Assembly: GCA_943737045.1 (NCBI GenBank) | Contig: CALSFV010000344.1 | Span: 186,001-250,000 of the forward strand | DNA length: 64,000 bases | Direction of reading: 5' to 3' | Origin: Parapristionchus giblindavisi | Taxonomy: Eukaryota > Nematoda > Chromadorea > Rhabditida > Diplogasteridae | Shown here: in pieces, positions 49,723 through 64,000 of the stretch | How positions within the stretch are numbered: the first letter of the stretch is position 1 | Layout of the letters: each line of letters begins with the position of its first letter | Notes under the pieces: model-generated | The model's database searches: none | The model's input: only the letters and a program-made list of their open reading frames with translations | What the model was told of the DNA's origin: nothing | Translations under genes and position numbers: made by a program

Positions 49723-51063
49723 AGCTGAAGAAATGAATCAATTGATTAGATATAATAGAATATATAACAAGTATACAGATGTGTGGATGAGAAGAAATGA
49801 GCGACACGGAGTGAGAGGACACAGAATGAATAAAAGAATGAATAGAAAAGAAAAGGGCGCGTCCAGTGTAGATGATACAAGGTGAAAAGAACGATGAAAA
49901 AAAGAAGAAGAAAATGAATAAAAAGTTGCGGGGCAAGACATGGTGGTTCATCGACAACTAAAAGAAGGGGAGGGGATAATTGGCATTGTGAGGATAGAAT
50001 CAGGTTGGTTCTATTGTTACTAATCTATGGATGATTAGAGCACAGTCACTTAATGTTAATCATGGAACTATCAAAGAAGATCGAATACAACCATAAACTG
50101 AATTGACAATATAGGCAGTACTGGTAGAAACTGAGTTAGAATGGGGAGGAGTCGTTTGTGCTTCTAGTAGTATTGATAGAGACACACAAGCCTTCTAGAG
50201 ACCTCTACCATAGATGATGACTAAACATTAAAGGGAGTGAGTAGAAGCAAGATGAAGGATAAATATAATATAATGGTGCCTCCGTGATAGTAAATGATGT
50301 GATGAGAAAGGTGGAACAACGAACAGGTTAACTTCTAATGAAAGTGATCATGTCTGCCATTGCGATATAGCTCATCTCTTTAGACTTTCAACCACTTTCA
50401 ATTCAACTTAAATCGATTTGGCCGCTACACCGACAACATCGTTCAAAGTAAGATTTCGTTACAATACGAGCATGAAGAGCGTGGGAGAAATTAATCCAAA
50501 CGACGCGACTAAACGCGATAACAAGTCAAGATAAGATATAAGATAGGATGATTGTTACTTATAATATAATACAGCACAGCTATCGATTCCCGCCAAAAGA
50601 AGAAAGTTCGGGTAGAAAAAAGCAAAATGCCGTCGCGAAAATAATGGCAGATTTGTTCTACCGTAGGCAAGGTCGCGCGCGAGTTGAAAGAGTGCGCGAG
50701 GCGCATCTTGTGTCAGACAAATTGATCGAGTTGATGCACGTACACTCAAATACACACTTTTCTCTCGTTCTCTCTTTGGGTTGATAAGGGATATACAACC
50801 TCGTGATTCAATTCTCTTCAACAAAAAACGACATTTATTCCGATGGAAAAATAATTCAAGGGTTGATGATTCATACTGAATATTCCACAATCATTCCTTC
50901 TAGATAATTCTTTATGCTTATTCTTATTATTTATGGCTGTGAACAGGTAGTAAAAAACAAGATTTATTACATACATCCACGGAAACAAAAAAAAAGAGAA
51001 GAGATAATAGCTTTACTCTACAATGCAATCTACTCAAAATTGTTATTGTCTATCCGTATCCGT
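49723..51063. other. Intergenic between OB-like gene and aldolase
   Basis: No gene. AGAAGAAA-type purine runs lie at 49790-49970 on the + strand. AT-rich elsewhere. Confidence 0.55.
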
Positions 51064-53514
51064 CTAATAGGCATGCTTGGCGACGAAAAGAGATTCAGCG
51101 GCTGCGGATGACGCATCTTCACCCTCGTACTTTCCTAGAGCAGCTGTTCCATTGGCACGAGCACGCTGGAGGAGTACCCTACAACATGAATACCGTAATC
51201 TACACCATCACACAATAATTATTATTACTTTTGAGCTGCCTGAATGTTCTCGTCCTTGCCTCCCCAAGCCTTGAGTACGGACTGTTGGAGGGCACGACCA
51301 TATGAGAAAGTGAGCTTCCAGGGCTTGAGAAGGTTAGCCTGAATCATACAAGTATTACGGTAACTGTTGTGTACTCAGAGATACCGTACCTGGTTGATGG
51401 CGTTGAGGTTAGCAGTGGCATCAAGTTCACTCTGTCCACCAGAGAGGAAAGTGATTCCTGTAAATATATCCAGACCTGTCTCAAGACCAATTCGAGATAG
51501 ATAGACAAACCAGGAACAGCAGAGGGTACTCCACGACGAAGGGCGGTTACGGTAGCAAGACCAATCTCTTCATGAGTTGCCTGATATCGATTGATTTAAA
51601 AGTTTCGTCCAAGTCAACAACAATAATTTGAAAATGCGTCTTCAAATAGTTCTATCTAATCTGATAATATCAATTATGTTAGCACTCTCCCTTATCAACA
51701 TTCAATTAGACAACTCAAAAACAATAATGACGTCATCTATCAAAGAGTAATCTATTTATCTTCTCTCTATAGATCAAACAAAGTACCAACAAAGATCGAT
51801 AAACCACACTATCCTCTTACCTATTATCAACTTGAGAATTAAAGCAAAGTCCAAAATGAATAGATTGCAGATTTATCCAAGAAAATAATAATATGCAATA
51901 TGCTTCGGATGTTTAAGATTTTTTAAAGATAATATTATTACCTTCTTAGTGCAACTCTGTCCAGGAGTGACCATATTGGGCTTGAGAAGAGTTCCCTCGA
52001 GGTAGACGTGATGATCAGCAAGTGCTTTGTAGACGAAGGAGAGAACTTGCTCGGTAACCTTCAATCAGATTACGGTAATTCTGGGTCTCGAATGGAAAAG
52101 AGAGGATTACGGTACCTTCTGAGCACGAGCAAGATCGTGTTCTCCATCACAGAGAACCTCAGGCTCAACGATGGGGACGAGTCCAGCCTGTTGGCAGATA
52201 GAGGCGTATCTGAAAATCAATAATTGACGCCATATTCAAACCTTATCAGTTCTCGAAGCGAAAACTACCGTATACCTGGCAAGAACATTGGCGTTCTCGA
52301 GCATACCAAGATGAGAAGGAGTGTGAGAAGAGATGGTCAACACACAACGCCACTTGGCAAATCCACAGCCTCCCTCAAAATATCAATCGATATTATGATC
52401 AATGATTACCGCACTAGTGACCGAACTTTTCATTCACAACTACTGGTGAAATTCTGATGAATGTTTCATGCTGATCGATCAATATATACCGTACCTTCTT
52501 GAAAACCTCAGCTCTCTTGGCAAGATTGTCGAGTCCCTGAGTGGTTCCTTCTCCAATGGTACCGGATAGAGGAACAACACCGAGGTCGAGTTTGATTCCT
52601 GTAACAAATATAATCAATAACAAATGGAATACGGTAGCGCTAACCAGGAACGATTCCTTGTTTGTTGAGGAGATCAACGAACTTCTCGCCTCCATCAGTG
52701 GACTACAAACATATTATTGATTGATTTTATTGATCGTTTATCTCTAGAATATCCCCTTTGTTGCAGATCAAATAAATGGAACAATTAAACTCGTTTGTCA
52801 ATTGTGAGTGTAATGTCTCAATCAGACATACTCTCTAGTCTATTCAATCATTCATTTGAGCACTTTTAAAGTGGTCAATATACATAGACAGATAAGAGAG
52901 TGTACTAATATGAGAGAGTATAGGAAAAGAGATAGAAAGTCTAATAAAACATTCAATCAGAATAGGAAGGGATCGTCTAGAGATTAAATCGATTCTTCTA
53001 GAGTCTAACCGTTTTTGCACGTAAATTTGCCATTCAAATCTCTTACAAGTGATACTGTAACAACTAGATATACAGTAGTCTACAGTATCCATATATGACC
53101 TGACCATTACCTGATGGAAAGTTTCCTCATAAAGGATAACTCCAGAGATGTTTTGATTAAGATTAGGAGTAGTGAATAGAAGTTGACGATACTTTCTAGC
53201 ATTCTCAGAATTGTTCTCCAAGTTGATCGCAGCTAGACGCTTTCCAATCGTTCCTTTAATGACCAATACATTAATATTCGTCGTCCTATTTAGTGCACAC
53301 CACATTCAACACAGTGTGTATCTACAGTATAAAGTGAGAATTGATAATTAGTGTTCATCGACATGGTGTAAGTACCGTAACCTTACTAACCAGTGCTCTC
53401 ATCAGCAGCGAGAATTCCCTTTCCATCGGCAACAATCTTGGCTGCGATCTCTCTTAATTCCTTCTTCTGAGCACATGTAAGACCATCAGTGTATGAACCT
53501 CCACACTCAGTCAT
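51064..53514 (-). CDS. aldo: Class I fructose-bisphosphate aldolase
   Basis: Eleven exons (53514-53391, 53253-53111, 52702-52645, 52598-52495, 52373-52276, 52209-52116, 52058-51942, 51580-51511, 51457-51390, 51338-51229, 51178-51064) encode 366 residues, the standard length. The enzyme splits fructose-1,6-bisphosphate in glycolysis in the cytosol. Active-site pieces are present: Asp in [10 protein letters not shown], Lys in FAKWRCVL, the Schiff-base Lys in [25 protein letters not shown], and the essential C-terminal Tyr in AKHAY. Before FAKWR the family D-G-x-D is G-G-C-G, an unusual loss of two acidic residues. Exon 5 uses a TTTGAG acceptor fixed by protein conservation. The start follows an acceptor (TTGTAG). 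C. elegans has two such genes; which one this matches is undecided. Confidence 0.96.
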
Positions 53515-54560
53515 TATTGATTGATTTGATCTACAATTGATTATTGATTGATTGGATCTACAACTGATTATGATAGATATGGACAATATAGTAGACAAAA
53601 ACACTATGGAAAGTTCAAGGAACAAATGATGATTATGATAGATGGAAGGAGCGATGGAGGTAGATCAAGTAATCGATAATGAGAGGGAATGAAGACGAGG
53701 TTAAGAGATCGTTTGATCTCGATAGAATGAATAGAGGAAGAGACGTATTGATGGCAAAGCAAAATGGAATGGAATGGCCTTGAAATGAAGAGAAGAAGAA
53801 GAAAAGAGTGAATAGACATAGTAAACAGTATCTCTCCATCTTTTCCTTTGCACAACGGACAATGTACAATATTGGCACGTACGCAATACCCAAAATAACA
53901 GTATTGATGTTGGGTCAAAGAGTAATCTGAACAAATTGATAGGGTCAGATAAAGATCAAAGATCAATCTTGTTCAGGAGGATAGATCGAGAGAATTGTTT
54001 TGGAGGTACTATGCGTTGGCCATGACACGACGACGTGTAGCTAGAGTGACAGAGAAGCAGAGTGCGAATAGACATCACTGATCATACTGTCTACTTTCTA
54101 TGAAACATGCGGCGCGAGTCGGAGGTCAGAGACGCAGATGTCAAATGGGGAAGAACAACCTTTGATAAGAGGAGGCGGTATCGATTACTGTTTAGGCGAG
54201 AGCGGCAGACAGCCAGAGACATAAGAAGATTGAAAATTAAATCAGAGTAAAGGGCAAAAGAAGGGGAACGATGTAAAAGAATGAACTATCTGTTTGAAGG
54301 GTCGTCAAAGTTCACAAATGTAGAAGAAAAGACACGTTGCATCATTTACATAGTAAATAATTAAATTGATCTGTTGATTAACATGAATTGTAAGAGAAAA
54401 AAATCTTTATGCAATCGTCAAATTAGACAATGTTAACCTGTAGAAATTCTGTTTTTGTGATTTTCATCGATCGAAAAAAATGCTACTAGCCGAACACTAG
54501 TGGAAGAAACAAGTGGACAACAACGAGGAAGCTTGATCATTGATCTTTGATCTTTGATCT
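53515..54560. other. Intergenic between aldolase and dioxygenase
   Basis: No gene. Purine runs at 53640-53830 on the + strand, upstream of aldolase. A GATCTTTGATCTTTGATC run at 54542 borders the dioxygenase stop. Confidence 0.55.
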
Positions 54561-58113
<3,553 letters not shown>

Positions 58114-60310
58114 CTATAATAAAGATAATGATGGGGGAAAGTGTAACACAATCTACTTGCAGTTCGAGTATTCAATACGATACAAATAAGAGTGTTGCGA
58201 TAGTCAATCAATAGAATGTTTCAATGTACGGTAGTTGTTCATGAGAGCTGAAATGAAGTGACAGAAAGGTTGGGGGGGGGGGGGGGTGGTTCTAGTTAGT
58301 GTAACATGTAAGGGGGGTAACCCAGGTACTAATTAAACAATCATTTCATCTCCTTCCCATTTCGTCGTTGTTTCATTCTCATATCACATGGTATCATCAT
58401 GGTCAATCATCCATTACTCTTTCCGGTTTACAATTCAATATTAAGTTTAAATGACCAAACGAAGCCTTGATAAATGTGTTAGAAATGAATGAAAAATGTG
58501 AATATACCCCGAAGTTTCAAGCAAATCTGGGCACCACCATTTGTTATAGAAAAATGCGTGTCGAACCAAAAAGATAGTGAAGTTTCAATGATATCTGAAA
58601 ATATGTGCTCATAAAATGCAAACTTTGGATAGGGATAATCTCTAAAAGAACCAGTACATCTTGTATGTTTCGATAATTTCGAAATAATACTGGTAAGACT
58701 ATAAAGAATATAGGGATCTGAAGTGAAGAAGGTTCTAAATTCGATGGACTATTATCGTTTCTTCTCCATTCGCAACACAATCGAAGAGATGATAGAACGG
58801 GGGGAGAAAAGGAAGAAGAGATGGAAGAAAAAGCATGGGTATATCCCCTTTATCATAAGAGGGGTTGAAGGTTCATCATGATTGCCCCTCCCATCATATA
58901 TCTTATCTTCCTCTCTTCCTCTCTCTCCCTCTCCCTCTCTCCCTCTCCCTCTACCCTTCCTCCCTCTCCTTATTCATTTATTAGTTGGCTGTCATCGAAA
59001 CACCTCTATCTCTGTATTCTCTCATCTATCCATACTCTCTCAATCTATCTCTCTAACATGTCTGTACTCTCTCCATATCACGTGATCTCTCATCATTCAT
59101 ATGGAATGAGATCAACTTCCGATGATCATTACACACTAATTCTTTCAATAGTTCTACCATCTAAGTCCAATTTTCGTCCTTTCAAAGTCTTTTTGACCTC
59201 TTATGGTACGAACATTTCACAAATATAAAGAACATTACTTTTATATACTTCACAGATTGTGTTTCCAGTGGCAACGAAATAATAATTAATAATTGTGTTA
59301 TATTAATGTTAAGTTCAAAAGATATAGATTCTTTTTCTCTTTTTCAATTTTAGAATTGATAATTAAACAATTAAATTTGGCCCAAAGTTTGTTCATTGTT
59401 CTCATTCCCCAATGATTCTTTGCAAGAAGTATCTTATGAGAAAAGAATCTCACGTGCAACTACAATGAAGGGAATAAAAGATCATTGATCTGTCTATTCA
59501 AACGTAATGACTTTGATCTGTATTTTACAAACGACTTCATCAAGCGAGTTCCTACGATAATATTTTATCAGAAGATACATTTTCAATAATATCAACATTT
59601 CCCTTTCGGCCTTATTTTGCCGCAGTGGTAGACCGATTTTGTGGGCAATTGCAAGGGCAGAGATATTCTGTATACAGATTTTCACCCCATTCTGGACTTA
59701 CTATTAGACATTTTTGGGGGAGTGGCGTAGAATCTTCTTTGGAATATAGATCAGGTAGGCTAATGTAGAGTATTCATTATGATGAATGAGAATGGTCATT
59801 CCTTGGAATGGCTTGAGGACAACTTCGAGTCAGTCAAGAAATATGCAACATTTAAAAAAAACTCCGGATGGTTTTTCCAAAAAAATGGCACAAAATCACA
59901 CCCGTCCGATTTTTTTAATTTTCAGGATCACGTATTTAGCGAAACGCGAGCATTTAAAAATCGATCGGGCTTGATTTTGAACCGTTTTTTGGGAAAAAAA
60001 CTGTTAGATAAAATTTAGGTGTCGCATGGTGAGGATCAATCTCTCGAAAAAATGAAAACAAGAACTTGCGAATAAGATAATTTCTCCGAGCATGCCAAAA
60101 GCATGAACTGATAAATTGTATCGTACATTATTGCATATACATGACGGTTTAATGATAATAACTAAGAGGTACTAAACGATCACGAAAAAATTCCCAAAAG
60201 TGTAACATTTCACTTTTTGCTAAATGATTTTAATGATCATAGTAACACATTCCGTTCACGTGAAAGAGATTGAACCATTGAAAGGGTACATAAAACAATG
60301 AGAGGAATAT
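58114..60310. other. Intergenic, no gene
   Basis: Contains a G-run near 58273-58287, a CT-rich tract at 58915-58980 and a GCAGTGGTAGA tRNA-like word near 59624. The open frame at 59779-60018 (+) is short, low in conserved features and without splice support. Confidence 0.5.
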
Positions 60311-60375
60311 CTGTATTATACTAGCCGCGCCTAACGGCGCGACTATCGGGGGGAAACCCCCCGAACCCCCCCCCC
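60311..60375. mobile_element. Helitron-end-like paired hairpins
   Basis: CTAG precedes a GC-rich stem CGCGCC/GGCGCG (60326-60341) and a second stem TCGGGGGG/CCCCCCGA (60346-60364), then a C12 run. A GC hairpin next to CTAG recalls Helitron termini, but no helicase or second end is seen. Confidence 0.3.
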
Positions 60376-60377
60376 CC

Positions 60378-60440
60378 ATATATATATAAATACATAAATA
60401 AATATATATATATATATAAATATATAAATATATATATAAA
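60378..60440. repeat. (TATAAA)n AT microsatellite
   Basis: Alternating TATATAAATA over about 60 bp. Confidence 0.9.
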
Positions 60441-60453
60441 TTGTTTAGCGCTA

Positions 60454-60564
60454 ATGCACTGTTACATTTGCCTTACGTGTCTACGCCGTAACCCCCTCCG
60501 CCGCCTGTCCTACGCGACGGAGGGGATTACGGCGTAGACACGTAAGGCAAATGTAACAGTGCAT
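60454..60564. repeat. Near-perfect 47 bp inverted repeat
   Basis: Arms 60454-60500 and 60518-60564 differ at one base around a 17 bp loop. It begins ATGCACTGTTACATTTGCC. The near identity suggests recent origin or gene conversion between the arms. Confidence 0.92.
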
Positions 60565-60590
60565 AAGGAAGATGTTTAAGTAGACCAATA

Positions 60591-61853
60591 TAGTATTACG
60601 GGAACTAACGCTAAGACTACCGTAACTAAAGGAACATTGCTAAGTGTGAATGGTAACTGAATCGATAGAATCTTTAAGTAGATCAATATAGATCTAACTA
60701 TTGTAGCATCGACCTCTCCTCATGTATTTAGTAATTCTGTAAAAGATGAAATCCAGTAATTGCAACTATATCGTCGCAACTTCTTGTCATAATATGTATT
60801 TTGATTGTTCTCTTTTCTCACTTCTTTTCTCTCTTCTCCAAGATGCGATAAATATATTATTATAATTATTATTATAAACTACAATATAGTATCACGGGAG
60901 CTAACGCTAAGACTTCCTTAACTTAAGGAACATTGCTAACATGGGAATGGTGTGAACTCACATTTCCCTATTTTCACGAAAGTTGCAGGGAATACTAACT
61001 CGAATACGCTGATTCCAAATCTGCATTAAAAACCTGCGAAATGTTTTTCTGAAGCGAGTTATAGACCGGAAAAGAGCGATTTTTTTACTTTTCAAGCCAT
61101 TTTCAGCTGATTTTTCAGCTTTTTTCTTCACTCGATGTGAATTTTATCGCTCTTCTCTTCTCTTATATTCTCGCTCAAATCCTACTGCAGCATTTTAAGG
61201 TGGTATGATGTTTTGCGGGTATTCCGGAAGGGGCTGGTTCGATTCCCCGGCAGTGAACTTCTTTTTCTGATACATGGGTGATAAAATTTTTTAAATGACA
61301 AAAGATACCTCCGGAATACCAACCAAACATCGTAAGACTTGACCACGATGCAGCTTGGAGTGGAAAAAGATGATTATGATTATATTGCTCAGGGAAATCA
61401 GCTGAACAATCATTTGAAACATTAAAAAAATCACTTTTCGTCGGACTATAACTCGCTCCAGAAAAACATTTTGCAGGTTTTTAAAGCAGACTTGAAATCA
61501 GCACAGTCGATTTAGTAAACCCTGTAATTTTCGTGAAAATCGGGATATGTGAGTTCACACCATTCCCATGTAAGTGTGAATGGTAACTAAATCGATAGAA
61601 TTTAAGTAGATCAATATAAATCTAACTATTGTAGCATCGACCTCTCCTCATGCATTTAGTAATTCTGTAAAAGTTGCAATCCAGTAATTGCAACTATATC
61701 GTCGCAACTTCTTGTCATAATATGTATTTTGATTGTTCTCTTTTCTCACTTCTTTTCTCTCTTCTCCAAGATTCGATAAATATATTATTATAATTATTAT
61801 TATAAACTACAATATAGTATCACGGGAGCTAACGCTAAGACTTCCTTAACTTA
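60591..61853. repeat. 296 bp tandem repeat, two and a bit units
   Basis: Unit 1 is 60591-60886. Unit 2 begins at 60887 and is split by a 631 bp foldback; it ends at 61814. A third unit starts at 61815 and is cut by a MITE at 61854. A diverged piece recurs at 63318-63420. Each unit begins TAGTATCACGGGAGCTAACG. Confidence 0.88.
60940..61570. mobile_element. 631 bp foldback element, copy 1
   Basis: The ends CATGGGAATGGTGTGAACTC and its complement are inverted, with TAA on both sides (60937-60939, 61571-61573). The arms are about 150 bp. The interior holds an exact B-box-like GGTTCGATTCC (about 61230). It is inserted in unit 2 of the tandem repeat. Confidence 0.88.
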
Positions 61854-61973
61854 CACAGTATTCTGGTCCAAGCCATTTTTCTTCCAAAGCAAGACAAAGG
61901 AGAGACTATTGTATTCGAGAGAGTTTGTATGTTGAGCGGTCGTTCTTGCTTTGAAAGTCATGAGAACGCTGTG
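61854..61973. mobile_element. 120 bp MITE with CACAG ends
   Basis: Begins CACAGTATTC and ends GAACGCTGTG, flanked by CTTA direct repeats (61850-61853, 61974-61977). Inner arms CAAAGCAAGA and TCTTGCTTTG also pair. Confidence 0.8.
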
Positions 61974-62594
61974 CTTAAGGAACACTTAACCGTATAGGAC
62001 GGACAAACCAAATGACCGCGGTTGTTTGGTTCGTCCGTCCTGTAGCTTACAGGACGGACGAACCAAATAACCGCGGGTAATTTCAGTAGATCGGAAAATG
62101 TTACACTATCGGAACAAAAAAATGTGTTGTTGTGAAATTTTATCGACCGCCATTTTGCGGATTATGTGTTATTTCTTGTTTTGTAGCATCTTTTTCGATG
62201 TTTCTGTAAGGGAATGTATGAAACTGCTACGGTTAATTGATTTTCGTAGCGAAAGGGATCTTGTATAAGCAATTAGTATTTTTGTGTGTGATGTACTATC
62301 TCGTTGTCAGATTTATACGTGTCTGTATCCGGCGTACGGCCAAATTACGGTCATTTTGCGGAATACGTCTTGTCTCCTGCATGTGAATCGATAGAATCAT
62401 ACATTTTCATACCCTCAAAATATGAGGATTGACCCAGCATATACGGCTCATATTCAGGATCGACCCATGATATTACGCTTATTTTACGCTAAAAGTTACA
62501 ATTTAAGCGAAAGAAGGTATTTTGAGATTCATTTTGGTAAATTGACCTGTGATATTTTGAAAATCGACCCGCTATACTCTGGTGTTGAAATCCC

Positions 62595-62835
62595 TGCATG
62601 ATCACGAATACAAGTATAATCATGCATTATTCGACATTCCATGCATGATCATGCATGGAATATCCGTGGTTCGTGATCATGCATGGATCTTCCGTAATCA
62701 TGCACGAATTTTCTGTGATCATGCATGGAATGACAGAATCCATGCATGATCACAAATAATCCATGCATGATTCGAGTATATTCCATGCATGATCATGCCA
62801 TTAATTGCACGAATTTTACTTGGATCATGCAAGGA
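62595..62835. repeat. CATGCATGATC palindrome cluster
   Basis: About ten copies of TGCATGATC or its complement in 240 bp, including the palindrome CCATGCATGATCATGCATGG. Inside the 1.7 kb element. Confidence 0.88.
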
Positions 62836-62847
62836 TTCAAACACCTG

Positions 62848-63266
62848 ACAAGGGAAGTCTTTTTAGTCTCAGTGAGACTTTTGAATAAGAGTATTTTTCC
62901 TCGATAGGTATAGGAAAAATATGCTAAGAGCCAAAAAATTAGCTGCTGCCATGCACTTTCAGATTTTTTATAATTAATTTTAATTTTGTAATTTTAAAAA
63001 AAAAATGTTGAAAAATCACAAAACGTAGGCGACAAGCTGTATATGAAATAAGGAGCACCTGAAAGAGCCGTGAAAACTTAGCCGCGTCAAAAATAATGGA
63101 TGCGCACTTGAAAATGGCATTTTCACAAAATTAAAATTAATTATAAAAAATCTGAAAGTGCATGGCAGCAGCTAATTTTTTGGCTCCCATCATATTTAAC
63201 CTATACCTATCGAGGAAAAATACTCTTATTCAAAAGTCTCACTGAGATATAAAAGACTTCCCTTGT
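62848..63266. mobile_element. 419 bp foldback nested in the 1.7 kb element
   Basis: The ends ACAAGGGAAGTCTTTT and its complement are inverted; the arms of about 140 bp include GCTGCTGCCATGCACTTTC. It has no coding capacity. Confidence 0.85.
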
Positions 63267-63676
63267 GAGTATATATAAATTATGTGAGGTGGCCGAAAAT
63301 GTATGGATAGAATATTTAAATGGATCAATAGAGTAGTGCGGACTCTAAGCCTAAGCATTCCTTAACTAAGGAACTCTGCTGAGTGTGAATAGTAACTGAA
63401 TCGACAGAATATTTAAATGTTAACCAAATGAACTCGATTGATTGATGAGAGTATAAAGCGATATTTTTTCTGTTTGAAAACAAAACAAGAAATAACACAT
63501 ATTCCGCACAATGGCGGTCGATAAAATTTCACAACAACACAATTTTTTGTTTCGATAGTGTTAAATTTTCCGATCTACTGAAATTACCCGCGGTCATTTG
63601 GTTTGTCCGTCCTATAAGCTACAGGACGGACGAACCAAACGACCGCGGTCATTTGGTTTGTCCGTCCTATACGGAT

Positions 63677-64000
63677 CACGAACTCGAATACGCTGATTCC
63701 AAATCTGCATTAAAAACCTGCGAAATGTTTTTCTGAAGCGAGTTATAGACCGGAAAAGAGCGATTTTTTTACTTTTCAAGCCATTTTCAGCTGATTTTTC
63801 AGCTTTTTTCTTCACTCGATGTGAATTTTATCGCTCTTCTCTTCTCTTATATTCTCGCTCAAATCCTACTGCAGCATTTTAAGGTGGTATGATGTTTTGC
63901 GGGTATTCCGGAAGGGGCTGGTTCGATTCCCCGGCAGTGAACTTCTTTTTCTGATACATGGGTGATAAAATTTTTTAAATGACAAAAGATACCTCCGGAA
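63677..64000. mobile_element. Foldback element, copy 2, cut by window end
   Basis: From 63681 the sequence is essentially identical to 61001-61315, including the GGTTCGATTCC word. Its left end differs, since it starts directly after the 1.7 kb element. Confidence 0.88.

Larger units (their letters stand above)
61990..63674. mobile_element. 1.7 kb element with 194 bp inverted repeats
   Basis: Arms 61990-62183 and 63481-63674 are inverted copies beginning CCGTATAGGACGGACAAACC. Within each arm the GGACGGAC.AACCAAA..ACCGCGG block is itself repeated and inverted. There is no transposase frame. The interior holds a palindrome cluster and another foldback. Confidence 0.88.

Noticed and set aside
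59779..60018. 79-codon + strand open frame
   Set aside because: Short, no recognisable motif, poly-A/T-rich codons and no splice sites.

Overview
The window is from a nematode genome, most likely a rhabditid; the species is not identified. The evidence is eleven intron-rich protein genes with 46-100 bp introns, a Twist/HLH-8-type bHLH gene, an animal LIN-9 gene, AG splice acceptors a few bases upstream of most start codons (as expected for spliced-leader trans-splicing), and a very high density of TACTGTA/TACCGTA words of the kind that litter nematode genomes. I rebuilt gene models by hand from splice sites and reading-frame phase. Ten of the eleven have consistent phase across every junction; the bZIP gene is also in phase but lacks a visible start.

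Layout. 1-4.4 kb: degenerate TTACTGTAG repeats and small MITEs. 4.56-6.66 kb: a broken Ty3/gypsy pol gene and one LTR. 6.7-9.0 kb (-): ORC3-like gene, apparently shortened at its 3' end beside the LTR. 9.5-13.8 kb (+): lin-9, sharing a 480 bp divergent promoter with the ORC3 gene. 14.7-17.8 kb (-): SLC36-type amino-acid transporter. 19.4-21.7 kb (-): N-acetylglucosamine-6-phosphate deacetylase. 22.7-24.3 kb (-): Twist. 24.8 kb (+): tRNA-Gln(CUG). 25.7-30.8 kb (-): five-finger C2H2 protein with a 1.65 kb foldback element in an intron. 32.2-34.6 kb (+): RGG-rich protein whose exon was hit by a 184 bp MITE. 35-36.1 kb: satellite in two opposed blocks. 37-40.1 kb (-): C/EBP-like bZIP factor. 44.0-49.7 kb (-): unknown protein with an OB/cold-shock-like region. 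51.1-53.5 kb (-): class I fructose-bisphosphate aldolase. 54.6-58.1 kb (-): tryptophan 2,3-dioxygenase. 60.3-64 kb: nested foldback elements and tandem repeats.

The genes do not form a pathway. The one pairing that makes functional sense is the ORC3-like gene and lin-9: replication origin recognition and the MuvB/DREAM cell-cycle transcription complex share a promoter with E2F-like, CACGTG and TTTGAA/TTCAAA words. The aldolase, deacetylase, dioxygenase and transporter are housekeeping metabolism; Twist, bZIP and C2H2 are regulators.

The most unusual points are: a MITE in a coding exon that can be read as a newly made intron; a recurring GTACNGTA donor and (GATCTTT)n acceptor vocabulary shared by introns of unrelated genes; repeated GAG and AAG acceptors; and about 190 codons of open frame without any Met at the front of the bZIP gene. 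I found no bacterial-style system and no CRISPR array.
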